Assembly: GCA_050084985.1 (NCBI GenBank)
Contig: JBITNC010000001.1
Coordinates: 211,420,001-211,484,000, forward strand
From: Nageia nagi
Lineage: Eukaryota; Pinophyta
Direction of reading: 5' to 3'
Length of the DNA: 64,000 nucleotides
Numbering within the stretch: the first letter of the stretch is position 1; each line of letters begins with the position of its first letter. Shown here piece after piece: positions 47,350-59,493 of this stretch. Made by a program: the position numbers and the translations under genes. Under the pieces are notes generated by a model. That model was not told where the DNA came from and did not search any database. It saw only the letters and a list, made by a program, of their open reading frames with translations.

Positions 47350-48964
47350 GAGATGGAAAGAATTTACCCATTTTAGTAGTTGTTCAAACTTCCATTAATT
47401 TGTTAGGATTAGATGATACATACATGATAGAGCAAGATCCTTCCCCATCTCCACTTTTTCATGCCATTAATGGTCTTATTGTAGGAAATCACACCACTTA
47501 TGGCCCTCCTCAGATAGAATTTTAGACTATCCCAAATCTTTAATGGATGCAAATAAATCCACATTCTCCATTTTGTATGTATCTATTCTGATTTCTATAA
47601 TCTGAGTTTGTTTTTCTGTGTTTACCCTCAATGCACTTTGTAACAAGGGGTCAATCTTATATATTATACAAGTCATTATAAATTTCTCAAAATTTTCTAT
47701 ATTATATAAAGCATATGGCTCTAGATCACCAAACAATATAAGTACCTCACACTAAAATTCAAACTTTATTCTACCAAGTACTGTAGATGGGACTACATCC
47801 ATATCATGAAGCTAAGTTCTTCCCGATGATAAATTATATTACAATTTGGAATCAACAATATAAAATTTAATTATAATTTTCCTTACTCCTATAGTTAATA
47901 TAATTGTGGCTATCCCAATAAATTTTTTATATGAGCTATCATATTCCCTAATTCTTAATGTACCTTCTTATAATGGGAGGATCTATACACCTTTCTCTTC
48001 AAGTTGAACCAAAAACTTATGGAAACATACATTGACATCTGATCCATTATCTACCAATGTTCTTTTTATTTCCCATCCATAAATCATAAGTGTAATATAT
48101 AAAGCTAAACACTCATCAAGCAAATCCTTATTAAGCTTTTCAAATTTGTAAAAAGAGATAGCATCACATTCCTTAATAGCTCTAAGCTTTTTAGAGAACA
48201 TGGAAGTAGACATATTTGTACAAACTACCTCCTTTTTGAATAAATCATATAAGATATCCTTATGTATTTTATATATTGATATAAGATCATATAAATGAAT
48301 CTTTATAGGAGTAGTTTTTAATTACTCAATCATACTATATGTCTTTGGATTAGGTGGGATACTTAACTTGTTCTACAATGATAGGATTGGGAGCATGTCT
48401 TGGACATCCTCTTCTTAATCAAGCATAAAATTATTTGAACACTAAAATTTATTCATTTTATTTCCTTTATATGCATCTATTTGATCAATTTGATACTTTA
48501 TTTCAGCAATAAGATCCAATATAGCTACCTCTAATGCTTTGCAAAAATTGGTAGCATGACCCTTCCTTTGATGAAATGTGCAATAAGCATCCCTTATTTG
48601 AACATTATCATCTTGTGTTGGTTTTTCAAATGGATAAAATAATCCCTTTTTCATTAGATCCCTCATGATAAATCTTGGTTAAATTGAAAAAGTGTACCTC
48701 ACATCTTTTGTAGTGGCATATCTTTTTAACTTTGATGGGGAAGTAGGTCTATCAGCCATCTGTACTATTTTTTCTTCCTTTTTAGCATATGTATTTCTAT
48801 TATTCTTATTTAAAGGAGTGGGTGCATACTTAAGCTCCCCTAAATCAAGTAAAACTTTTTCTTTTTGTAATAACTCTTATATCAATACTCCAAATCCCAC
48901 ATTTTTGTTATTAGGAGCATGTAAATTGATAATTGGAAAGATGGAATCTCTAAATATAGGATAA
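47350..48964 (-). pseudogene. Ty3/gypsy gag C-terminus and protease, decayed
   Basis: Read on the minus strand: a linker, then a knuckle CTFHQRKGHATNFC (about 48590) of the CX2HX4HX4C type also seen in element 1, then retropepsin with LVDNGSDVNVCFHKFL (about 48050), where the family has DTGS or DNGS, then a block ending GDLEPYALYNIENF near 47690. Several stops and shifts separate the pieces. RT and integrase are absent to the left. It is the same strand as, but a different copy from, the pol relic at 58123-62486. Confidence 0.75.
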
Positions 48965-49239
48965 ATTTCATTTTTATCTAATTTTATTATAATATATTTT
49001 CATAACTTTTTACACCATAGAATTTACTTCTCTAGAGTTTCATTACCCCCTTATTTCATTACACATAACTATGTAACAATACTTTATTCTTTGATGTTGT
49101 GTTTGTATTTTCCCATGAATAACTCTACCAATTGACTTGAAAGAATCAATTACCCATATTTTTGATATATTTTGATATGTGAAGTACAACCATATCATGT
49201 TAGTGATGATTTTTTCCATTGATATTATGGAAGATAAAC

Positions 49240-49470
49240 TTCCTACCAAAAGACATAATGATAAAACTAGGAACTGAGACTCCACCAAGAGGCATATTAC
49301 AATAAGTATGAGAGTTGAAACTCTGCACCAAAAGGTATATTGCAATGAGGAGTGGAGTTGGAAATTCACCAAGAGGCATGAAACTAGAATGATGACATGA
49401 GAATTGAGACTCTACCAAGAGGCATGTAAATCTTATGATCTAGGAGCTGAAACTTTGCACTAAGGGGTAT
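49240..49470 (-). repeat. Degenerate tandem motif like the arrays of elements 1 and 2
   Basis: gaactgagactccaccaagaggcat-type phrases recur about every 55-60 bp (near 49272, 49307, 49355, 49405 and 49444). The closest parallel is ggagctgacactccaccaag in element 2 (52143). The motif sits downstream of the relic integrase, the same relative place as the arrays in the young elements. Confidence 0.65.
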
Positions 49471-49639
49471 TTGATATTTTTGCTTTTGTTATTTCTGATT
49501 ATGTAATAGGACTATGAATGATGCCTTTTTGGTAAAATGGAGTGTTGGTGCTCCTTTTATGATATAAAAATGACCTTTTATTTTTAATTTTTGTGTCATA
49601 TCTTCCATGCTTATTTTTGTAGTAATACTTTCATGAAAA

Positions 49640-50166
49640 AAGATGCACAGGGCGACCCATGAGTCACCTAAATGTGATACTTCTTTAGATGCCTAGCATT
49701 GATGCAATTTTTGAGAACCTCCCCATCCAATGTATATAATCTATATGCACCTATTCTAGAGACCTCTATGATTATGTATGGGCCAATTCAATTTGGTTCA
49801 AACTTTCCTTTGAGTTCATCCTTTGCTGTAGTGTTAGAAATGTTTTCTTAGAGAACCATATCCCCAACCTCAAATTCTTTGGGCACCATTTTCTTTCCAT
49901 AGGACCTATTTATTCTTTGCTAATATGTTCTAGTGTATCAATTATTTTCTCATCTAATGCCTCTAGCTAATTTAACCTTGCTTCCCATTGTTATGGTCCC
50001 TTCATGATATCTTTGAGTGTAATTCTCAAAAAAGGGATCTCAATTTCAAAAGGAATGATTGCTTCATCACCATACACAAGAGAGTATGGAGTAGTACTTG
50101 TTGCTATTCTTTCACTTATTCTATATTCCCATAAAGCATATGGTAATTAATCATGCCAATCCCTAC
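49640..50166 (-). pseudogene. Integrase C-terminal part of the host pol relic, cut by element 2
   Basis: On the minus strand from the element-2 border: a LPYALWEYRI-like block, TTPYSLVYGDEAIIPFEIEI and further remnants, the part of gypsy integrase following the catalytic glutamate. It resumes exactly where the piece ending at 58123 stops, allowing for the target duplication. Stops are present. Confidence 0.8.
50162..50166. repeat. Target site duplication of element 2, left copy
   Basis: CCTAC here against TCTAC at 58123-58127: four of five match, and the difference is a C/T transition. Confidence 0.8.
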
Positions 50167-51021
50167 TGTTTACAAATAAAAATTGAGAGTGCAAATAAGT
50201 AAATAGGCAACTATCTACAAACTCAATATTATCTGTATTCTAGCTACGGGTAGCAATTTATTCTAGATAACAATAAACAACATATAACAATTCAGAAGTG
50301 TAAATGTAACAACCAAGACTGTGATTTATGTACTAACCTCACGGAACATACCTAACAATGAAAGATGCTGAGATTGGCGATGTAGTGATGATAAGCTGCC
50401 TTTTCCACAACGTCGTGACCTGCAAGGATGTGAAAAGAGGACCGCGGGCAGTCCGTTTCAGTGGTATAAGAGCGCCGGTGGTGTTCTTCCATTCATAAAG
50501 GAGCACCGGTGGCCTTATTTTGATAGCTTTGACCTCTCAGTTAGGTCCAGATCTTCAGTATAGATATCTCAGATTGCAGTATAATATCAAAATTGATCGC
50601 AGATGTCAGGAGAGCTCGCGCAAGGAAGCACACAAACCATAGCCTTGTAGGCGGTACCAAGAGATACCTTAGGGGGTAGCCACTTACAAGACCATACGCG
50701 GGATCATGTGTATCCTTGTTGTTGTGGACTTACTATTAGATCCCTTATTTATATAGATATAGGTAATATCGCCCATAGGTCGGCGTGCATCCACATAAAT
50801 AAGGTTAATTCACAAGATTTAAGATAAATACATCAATAAACAAGATAATTCATGCAATACTCAAGGTAAACCATTCAATATTCAAGATAACCCATGCAAT
50901 ATTCATATTCAAGCCAAACATTGATATTATCACTTTAATCCATTCAAGACATATAGTTAGGCCAAACATATTTCATTAATTTATTGATTTAAAAACATAA
51001 AATCATTTTTATGTGTTAACA
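50167..51021 (-). repeat. 3' LTR of element 2
   Basis: On the minus strand starts TGTTAACACATAAAAATG at 51021 and ends GTAAACA at 50167. TATA (minus) at 50746-50755; GC-palindrome triplet at 50439, 50470 and 50501. Judged against element 1, this copy carries most of the changed bases among the nine LTR differences. Confidence 0.95.
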
Positions 51022-51025
51022 GATG

Positions 51026-51034
51026 CCCCACTTT
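51026..51034 (-). promoter_or_regulatory. Polypurine tract of element 2
   Basis: Minus-strand AAAGTGGGG, 4 bp before the 3' LTR, identical to that of element 1. Confidence 0.85.
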
Positions 51035-51394
51035 GGATGTGAAATCGAAAAAATCATGAGATGACTTGAGATTTTGCATTCAAAGTAAAAACACAACATC
51101 ATAGCAAGCAATTTTGATAAGCAATGATAAACACTAACCATTTAAACAACATCATGATAAGCTTATAGGTTGAGAAAACTCCCTTATGATATTACCTTGG
51201 GCATGCTTGCCCCTTGCGTTTTGTTGTAGAAGGTGATAGCCTGATATGTCTGATAATCTGATAATCTTGCTGCAATGCTGATGACCCAAGACAACATGCT
51301 TGACAACACACATAACAATGACAGGACAGACGACTTAACCACACATGCCGGTCGGACAACAACTTGACAAGACCACATCACAACACATATGACC

Positions 51395-52845
51395 AACTCA
51401 CAAGACAAGACATGATAACACACATGATCAACTCACAAGACAAGACATGATAACACACATGATCAACTCACAAGACAAGACATGATAACACACATGATCA
51501 ACTCACAAGACAAGACATGATAACACACATGATCAACTCACAAGACCAAACATGATAACCATAACCAAACACAGGGGAGAGCTAAGTTCCACACAACTGA
51601 GCCCTCGCATCAAGAGGTGTACTGCAGTTGCCGAAGAACCGAACTCCGCAAAACAAGTGATAAGCTGATAATGGGAGAGCTAAGTATCCACACAACTGAG
51701 CCCTCACATCAAGAGGTGTACTCCAGTTGCCAAAGAACTGAACTCCGCAAAACAAGTGATAAGCTGATAATGGGAGAGCTAAGTATCCACACAACTGAGC
51801 CCTCACATCAAGAGGTGTACTCCAGTTATCGAAGAATCGAACTCCACAAAACAAGTGATAAGCTGATAATGGGAGAGCTAAGTATCCACACAACTGAGCC
51901 CTCACATCAAGAGGTGTACTCCAGTTGCCGAAGAACTGAACTCCATAAAACAATGATAAGCTGATGGGGGAGAGCTAAGTTCCACACAACTGAGCCTTCA
52001 CACTGGCTACAGTCACATAAGAACTAAACTCCGCAAAACAATGATAAGCAGATGGGGGAGAGCTAAGTTCCACACAACTGAGCCTTCACACTGGCTGCAG
52101 TCACATAAGAACCAAACTTCGCAAAACAAGTGATAAACTGATGGAGCTGACACTCCACCAAGAAGCATGATAAGCTGATAATGGGAGCTGAACTCCTCTC
52201 ATAGGCACATGATAAGCTCACTATGGGAGCTAAACTCCACTCATAAGCACATGATAAGCTCACTATGGGAGCTGAACTCCACTCATAGCACATGATAAGC
52301 TGACTATGGGAGCTGGACTCCTCTCATAAGCATGATAATCTGATCATGGGAGCTAGACTCCTCTCACAAGCATGATAATCTGATCACGGGAGCTAGACTC
52401 CACTCATATGCACATGATAAGCTGATTATGGGAGCTAGACTCCTCTCATGAGCACATGATAAGCTGATTATGGGAGCTAGACTCCACTCATAAGCATGAT
52501 AATCTGATCACGGGAGCTGGACTCCACTCACAAGCACATGACAAGCTGACTATGGGAGTTGGACTCCTCTCACAAGCATGATAAGCTGACTATGGGAGCT
52601 AGACTCCTCTCGCAAGCATGATAATCTGATCACAGGAGCTGGACTCCACTCGTATGCACATGATAAGCTGATTATGGGAGCTAAACTCTTCTCATGAGCA
52701 CATGATAAGCTGATTATGGGAGCTAGACTCCACTCACAAGCATGATAATCTGATCACGGGAGCTGGACTCCACTCACAAGCACATGACAAGCTGACTATG
52801 GGAGCTGGACTCCTTTCACAAGCATGATAGTCTGATCACTCGGGT
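51395..52845. repeat. Tandem arrays of element 2 (all four types)
   Basis: In mirror order to element 1: 35-bp units (cacatgatcaactcacaaga, 51420-51560), about 100-bp units with ccgaagaactgaactccgca (51570-52140), then 40-55-bp units with gataagctgactatgggagc (52140-52845). Copies are more diverged than in element 1 and unit lengths are mixed. Open frames in it on both strands are periodicity artefacts. Confidence 0.92.
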
Positions 52846-53155
52846 CTGTAAACATAAAACTCAAAGCAATATTCTCCTGAATATAACGTTGATCACGCAC
52901 CTATGATGCACCCGTGATACCTGATAAACTGATTTTCTGGATAAAGCAACGCGGGCGGTCCCTTTTTTGCTGACTTAGAATGTCGACGGTCTTCTCTAAG
53001 ACTGCAAGCGGTCCTCTTCTTGAGGACTCATCAAAAACCATGAAAATTAGGTCCCTACGAATCACTCCTGGATTCCAGATTGATGCTTAATTGCTTGTCC
53101 ACGTATGCCAAATGCTTAAATTGAAATTCATCTTGAAGTGTGTGCCCTAACCTTT

Positions 53156-53165
53156 CTATAAAAGT
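53156..53165 (+). promoter_or_regulatory. TATA box of the element-2 PMD copy
   Basis: tctataaaag, about 150 bp before the PMD start codon, the same position as in element 1. Confidence 0.6.
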
Positions 53166-53309
53166 GGGTCCACCCTTCCTCATTTGTTCATCCTGTCATT
53201 TTCATAGCTGAGAGCATCCTAGAGCTTGAGAGACTGATTCATAAAGGTTTAGCTGGTGATCTTGTTGCTATTACTAGGTGATTCTTCCTGTATTGTTGTA
53301 CTGCACACT

Positions 53310-55569
53310 ATGGCCCTACCGATCACACGCTGAGAGGGACACAGAGCTGCCTTGGTGGCTGATTCTCCTACTGGTCATCAGGTACACTACCTCTTCTACC
53401 TTTTTCATGCTATGTTTTTGTTTGTCTTGAAGTTTTAGCCGCCTATACACTGGTTTTTCCAAATTTGCCCCTAGGGTTTTACTGTTGCATACCCTAGCTC
53501 TACATTTTTCTCTTTTTTAGTCTGCTTTTTGAACTTCTGGCTCCATGGCTGCCTTGTGCTTTCCTGCACGAACCTGCACCCTACATTTTTATTGCCCTTT
53601 TTCATGAAAATAGGACCATTGGCGGTCCTTTCTGCCCTAGTTTGGACCGTGGGCAGTCCTTATCTTCTGACATAGACCGTGGGCGGTCCTTGTTTTCATG
53701 TAGTATTTCTTTGTTGTTTGTGTTTTACATCTTGATACTGACTTGTCTTTCATTTTTCTTGCAGAGACATGCATACCTTATGCGTCCCTCCGGCAAGAGT
53801 GCCGCCTTCACCACTGCCTAACAGTGGCCCCAAACTGATGCAGCCCAGAGTATTCTGGAGGATATTTCATTCAGCCACCTTGCATTTGCTGAATATGTGT
53901 TTCATGACCGTAACATGCTTACAGCTTTGATGGAGAGGTGGGATCCAAATTCCAACACCTTTCACCTCCCCACTGGTGAGATTACAGTGACCCTAGAAGA
54001 CATCTACAGGATTACAAGACTTCCTATCAGGGGGAAACTAGTGAACATGATTCCTATTCTGAGCTTGGAACAGGCAGAGGTGTGGGCTACATGGCTGACG
54101 GGATCAGATGAAGTGAATCACGGGAAGAGAGGTGTGTCACTAGTAAAACATGTGCCAGAGGATCCTCCAGTACAGGGTGACCTGAGGATGAGGCTCCTTA
54201 TTGCCTACCTTCTAGATGCTATTGTATATCCAGACAAGAGCAGTGAGACCTTCCCAGTAGGTATGGTTCCTATTATTCAGGACATGGTTATACACAGACA
54301 GTGATATGCATGGTGCCCCGCAATACTGGCACAGCTTTATCATGACCTCCACAGCTTTGCAGAGGTGGAGAGAAAGGGTAGACAGGTGGCTCATTCTATG
54401 ATTCTACAGGTATGGGCATATGATCACATCGTCATCTCTAGACCGATGATGTTGCCCCTAGATCAGCCAGATGATGTACCCACCTGGCAACGGTGGGCTA
54501 CGATAGAGGTACCAAAATTCCCTAGCAGGGACCTAGAGGGATGGCAGGTACAATTTGACCTACTACAGGAGTCGTAGATATACTGGCGTCCCTATCAGGG
54601 AGGTGTACCAGAGTGGGAGGAGGATATACAGGAGATGGTATGGGTGAGACACCCTACATACCTACAGGCGTGTAGGGCACTAGTGGAGCCGTACAGACCA
54701 GAGTGAGTACTCCATCAGTTCAGCTTCCGATAGGGTATATCGGATGACTGTAGAATCATGGTGCGCTACTATCGTAGCAGGCACCTCCTGGAGGATTATG
54801 AGCCAGTACCTGACTGGGATTCAGGTTGGGAGTCCCCCAGTGAGGACTCTGACTATGAGGTAGACGATGACATAGATGGACCTGATCACACAGAGGAGTA
54901 CCTAGACTGGTGGAAGACACACCGTCCTCACCACATAGGCATACATGCTACTGACATAGGTGACGATGCATGGGAGGATGAGGACACGGGAGACACAGAG
55001 ACCGGCTGGGACACTCCCTTCACCATGGGAGGATGGGGAGGAGAGGATAGTTCTACATATGCCCGTGACACATCTCTAGATGCAGGTCACGATGATAATG
55101 AAGAGACCGATCCTGATCAGGATGAGTACAAACCTCAATATAAGATGAAGTCAGACTGGGAGGATGAAGGCTACGATGAGGATGATGACGGTAACCTACT
55201 TTCTCTACTACTTTGCTTTGACTTTCTATTTTTCATGATATGCAAGGAACTAATATGATATGTTTATACTATGCCACAGATCCTGAGGTTGTGATGGCAA
55301 AACTACGTGGTCAAATTGGTCACAAGGATGAGGAGATTAGAGACCTACAGAGTCGTCTACGATTTAGCGGAGAGGATTATACCGGTATCTATCAGGACCT
55401 ACAGGCAGCAAATAAGGAGATCAAGACCCTCTATGAGCAGCTTCGCCAAGCTGAGAGACAGATCGGCGAGGAGAAGGCCCGAGCGAAGAAATACAAGGCA
55501 CGGTGCGGGGGTGGCACATCTAGCAGGGCTACTAGCTCTAGTGTAGGGGGTGGGGGGTCTAGATTCTAA
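53310..55569 (+). pseudogene. PMD gene of element 2, three exons, at least six stops
   Basis: Exons 53310-53381 (72 nt), 53765-55190 (1426 nt) and 55280-55569 (290 nt); the first two have exactly the lengths found in element 1 and all splice dinucleotides are intact (GT/CAG). In-frame stops: TGA near 53331 (codon 8), TAA 53819, TGA 54302, TAG 54575, TGA 54714 and TAG 54731, at codons that are mostly Arg (CGA) or Gln in element 1, so C-to-T changes explain them. The acidic and coiled-coil regions remain open (54758-55258 and 55280-55569). Not functional as a full protein. Confidence 0.9.
53613..53689. promoter_or_regulatory. Triplet of GC-rich palindromic sites in PMD intron 1, element 2
   Basis: ggaccattggcggtcc (53613), ggaccgtgggcagtcc (53644) and agaccgtgggcggtcc (53674), spaced 31 and 30 bp as in element 1. 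The changes from the palindrome are mostly C-to-T or G-to-A. Confidence 0.78.
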
Positions 55570-55802
55570 ATCACTCTATGTAATCTCATCCAGTTTGCAT
55601 TTGTAAAAAAAACATTTTGACCATAATATAAAACACAAAATTTGGTACCTGATTTGTTCTTTATGCATGTACTTGTGATATGTGAATTTGATGTTCCGTG
55701 ATCCTTGAGAATGAACACCAACGATATGACGTGAAATTCTAATCCTTCATGTTGCGAACGTACTTGGAATCTTTCGCTTTCCTCTATTTTTCTACTAAAA
55801 GA

Positions 55803-55849
55803 GGACCGCCGGTGGTCCTATTATCACGAAATACAATGCCAGTGCTCCT
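55803..55849. promoter_or_regulatory. Pair of GC-rich palindromic sites between PMD and gag, element 2
   Basis: ggaccgccggtggtcc (55803) and aatgccagtgctcctg (55834), 31 bp apart, counterparts of 38101 and 38071 in element 1. Confidence 0.7.
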
Positions 55850-55958
55850 GTTATAACGTCATAAATCTTCCCAATCTCCTGACCATGACGTCTGTTAATG
55901 ACCTGAACTAACTGCGTGTTCCTCTCTTTTTTTTTTTTATATATATATATATTTCGAT

Positions 55959-57176
55959 CTACCAAATGATACCCCCGGAGGGCCTGGCGCTTCCCCCGGT
56001 GTCAACCTTGCAAGCATCTTCAAGAAAGATCATATTGATATGCTGTTCTTCTCCTGTATCTTTAACCTTTTCTGGACATACATAGCATCCATCTTCTATG
56101 AGCTTCTGTATTCTATCCCTAAGATTTCCACATCCATTTGTAGCATGGCCTTTAGTTTGATGATATTCACAATATCTATCTTCCTTATACCAATGGGGTT
56201 TTTCTACTGTTGGATCTTCCTCACGCTTCGGTAAAGTTTGTAATAACCCTTTTTCCATAAGGTCTTTTAGGATGTGTCTTGGGGGTATGGGGAATCTCAC
56301 ATATCTCCTCTCTTTCATCACATTTGTCTTTTCAACCACATGAATAGTTTTCTCCTTCTTTGACGATTGCGGTCTCTTATCTTCTGCTTTAGCCTTATCA
56401 CCATTACTATACTTTACAAGCCCTAGCTTCACAAGGACTTTTTCTTTCTCTAACAATTTATATGTCATATCGGAAAATGTGAGATGTGTATAATCAATAA
56501 CATGTGATTGTAGGGGCAATATAATAGCTTCTTTAAAAATGTTATTTACCTCTTTTTCTGTTAACTTGGTCTTTACCTGCTGCCATGTCTTTTTAAACCT
56601 TACAATGAATTTATCCAGTTGCTCATCACTGTCCTGTTTAATAGCACATAAATCTGATAGCATAACCTCCTTCTTGATGTTATGCTTATATTGCTCCAGA
56701 AACAAATCACTGAATTCTGTAAATGATGTAATGGACCCTTCAGGTAAGCCATAGAACCATTCTCATGCATCTCCTTCCAAGCTCTGGGGGAAGAATTTAG
56801 CCTGCAATCTTTGGTCTGTACCAATTGTGAGTTCACATTCATCCTTAAATCCTTGTATATGTCTCCTTGGATCTCCTCCACCATTGAACTTACTGAATTT
56901 TGGCTTAATGTAATCGGCTGGTGGCATATGCCTACGAATGTCATCACATAAAGGACTACCGAATTCAAAAGACTCGTTAGGCGGAGCTGATCTCCTTGTC
57001 AATCTATCTATCTACCTCTGCATACCTTCCATTGTGGCCTGAACATTACTATTGTCACCCTCAGCGCTATGTTGCATTCCTTCGGATCCCTCCGGATCAT
57101 CATGTCTGATTTCTACCAATAATTCATCCAAATCCCTTTTTGAAAGACTACGCAAGAATAACTTGAGCTGTTCCAT
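55959..57176 (-). pseudogene. gag: gag of element 2, two in-frame stops
   Basis: Same 1218-nt length as the element-1 gag, starting at the ATG ending at 57176 and ending ...SGGIIW at 55959. In-frame TAG at 57012-57014 (CAG in element 1) and TGA at 56763-56765 (CGA in element 1). The knuckle CEYHQTKGHATNGC is intact. Both stops are C-to-T changes. Confidence 0.92.
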
Positions 57177-57246
57177 AACTAAGACACTCACAAAATAGAT
57201 GTTAATCTGAACTAAAACCTTTAGGGTTTTAGTGTAATGATGTGTA

Positions 57247-57265
57247 GTTCACGTCAGGTTCACCA
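57247..57265 (-). promoter_or_regulatory. Primer binding site-like tract of element 2
   Basis: Minus-strand TGGTGAACCTGACGTGAAC, one transition from element 1, 2 bp from the LTR. Confidence 0.75.
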
Positions 57266-57267
57266 AA

Positions 57268-58122
57268 TGTTTACAAATAAAAATTGAGAGTGCAAATAAG
57301 TAAATAGGCAACTATCTACAAACTCAATATTATCTGTATTCTAGCTACGGGTAGCAATTTATTCTAGATAACAATAAACAACATATAACAATTCAGAAGT
57401 GTAAATGTAACAACCAAGACTGTGATTTATGTACTAACCTCATGGAACATACCTGACAATGAAAGATGCTGAGATTGGCGATGTAGTGATGATAAGCTGC
57501 CTTTTCCACAACGTCGTGACCTGCAAGGATGTGAAAAGAGGACCGCGGGCAGTCCGTTTCAGTGGTATAAGAGCGCCGGCGGTGTTCTTCCGTTCACAAA
57601 GGAGCACCGGCGGCCTTATTTTGATAGCTTTGACCTCTCAGTTAGGTCCAGATCTTCAGTATAGATATCTCAGATTGCAGTATAATATCAGAATTGATCG
57701 CAGATGTCAGGAGAGCTCGCGCAAGGAAGCACACAAACCACAGCCTTGTAGGCGGTACCAAGAGATACCTTAGGGGGTAGCCACTTACAAGACCATACGC
57801 GGGATCATGTGTATCCTTGTTGTTGTGGACTTACTATTAGATCCCTTATTTATATAGATATAGGTAATACCGCCCATAGGTCGGCGTGCATCCACATAAA
57901 TAAGGTTAATTCACAAGATTTAAGATAAATACATCAATAAACAAGATAATTCATGCAATACTCAAGGTAAACCATTCAATATTCAAGATAACCCATGCAA
58001 TATTCATATTCAAGCCAAACATTGATATTATCACTTTAATCCATTCAAGACATATAGTTAGGCCAAACATATTTCATTAATTTATTGATTTAAAAACATA
58101 AAATCATTTTTATGTGTTAACA
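57268..58122 (-). repeat. 5' LTR of element 2
   Basis: 855 bp. TATA (minus) at 57847-57856. GC-palindrome triplet near 57540, 57571 and 57602, better preserved than in the 3' LTR. Confidence 0.95.
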
Positions 58123-58731
58123 TCTACCATTCCTTTTGATAGTTTTTACCAATATCTTCTTGATTATTTTGTTTGTTGCTTTAACTTGTCCATTTCCACA
58201 AGGATAATAAATTGAAGAAAATCCCTGTTCAACCTTCATATTTTTGCAAAATTATTTGATATCTTTTCCTATAAATTTTGTACCATTATCTATGATCAAC
58301 CTTTGAGGTATGCCAAATTTGTAAATGATATATTCTTTGATGAAATTGATAACATGTTTTTGTATAGCTATTTTCAAAGGAATTGCCTCAACCCATTTAG
58401 TGTAGTATTCGATGGCAACCAAGATAAACTTGTGCCCCTCACTAGATAAAGGATTGATAACACCCATGAAATCCAAATCCTACAGTGAGAAAGGCCATGG
58501 TGATGTAACATAGTTAAACTTTTGAGTAGGTGTTAATTCTAAGTGTGCATGCTTTTGACATTGTTCACACTTCTTGACATGCTCATAACATTCATGCTCC
58601 ATGGTGGGCCACCAATAACCCATCCTAATCAGTTTGCCATAGACTAATCTCCCATTGAAATGACCTTCACATGCCCCTCCCTGAGTATGCTCTAATGTTG
58701 TTTCAATCTCCTCATCATGAAGACATCTCAA
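58123..58731 (-). pseudogene. Integrase N-terminal and core part of the host pol relic
   Basis: Minus strand: HHCC zinc-binding region (GHFNGRLVYGKLIRMGYWWP, then CEQCQKHA), then the core with DFMGVINPLSS (first catalytic Asp), YYTKWVEAIPLK and IIDNGTKF (second Asp). In the third motif NGQVKATNK stands where the family has an NGQxExxNK pattern, so the catalytic Glu is Lys. The gene is interrupted at 58123 by element 2 and continues at 50166. Tat/Athila-like gypsy type. Confidence 0.88.
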
Positions 58732-58875
58732 AAGAATACCATTAAATGATCTTTTATAAATTCTATCACCAATAATGACATATTTCGTAGCAAGCCTTTT
58801 TCTTCTAATCTATTATTTCTTACCAAGTGTGGCATCAATAAAGTTATCCCTCAAAAATTTGAATATGTGTTGGTA

Positions 58876-59325
58876 CTAAGGACTTACCTCATAACCAACC
58901 TTATGAGCTACACATACTATTTTCAAGTCCTCCTTAGCAATTGATGGAGTTCCCAAGTTATTGATAGTGAAATTAGTCTTCTTACTTTCTATCTCAATTG
59001 GAATAAGTGATGCTACACTTGCCATTGCATTAGCCAACTTGTTATTATTCCTTGGAATGTTTTCTAATTGATACTCTTCAAAGCAAGCAAGGAGTTTTGT
59101 AATAAGAACATTATATGGAATAAGCTTCTCATCCTTGGTGTTGTATATCTCATTGACTTGATTCACTATTAGTTGTGAATCCCCATAAATATGCAAATGT
59201 GTAATACCAATCTCTATAGCTACTTTTAATCCTAATATGAGAGCCTCATATTCTACCATATTACTAGTACATTCAAATGATAGTTTGTATGACATAGGAA
59301 TAACATCATTCGAAGGCAATATCAA
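58876..59325 (-). pseudogene. Plant gypsy RNase H domain of the pol relic
   Basis: Open for 149 codons: MVEYEALILGLKVAIEIGIT and HIYGDSQLIVNQV carry the Glu and Asp motifs of an RNase H fold. This extra RNase H between RT-RNase H and integrase is characteristic of Tat-lineage elements, but I cannot confirm which of the two RNase H types it is by eye. Confidence 0.8.
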
Positions 59326-59493
59326 TGCTATTCCTACTCTTGAACCTTACATACATCATGATCCATCAAAATACATATTCCAGCATTTTGACACATCTAA
59401 AAATGGAACATTGATGTTCTTATTTTCTTTAGAAGAGGGTTGTATATGATCCTCTTTTGCACATTCTATAGTTTCTACCAATGCACATTCATC

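Larger units (their letters stand above)
50167..58122 (-). mobile_element. Element 2: older copy of the gag plus antisense-PMD family, minus strand
   Basis: 7956 bp in reverse orientation with the same order as element 1: LTR (57268-58122), PBS, gag, (TA)/poly(A), antisense PMD gene, tandem arrays, polypurine tract, LTR (50167-51021). LTRs are both 855 bp and differ at nine positions by eye, all transitions. Gag and PMD have in-frame stops but kept lengths. It is inserted in the integrase of a related pol relic. Confidence 0.94.

Noticed and set aside
51582-51964. Overlapping ORFs of 115-123 codons on both strands in the element-2 arrays
   Set aside because: Same periodicity artefact of the repeat units.
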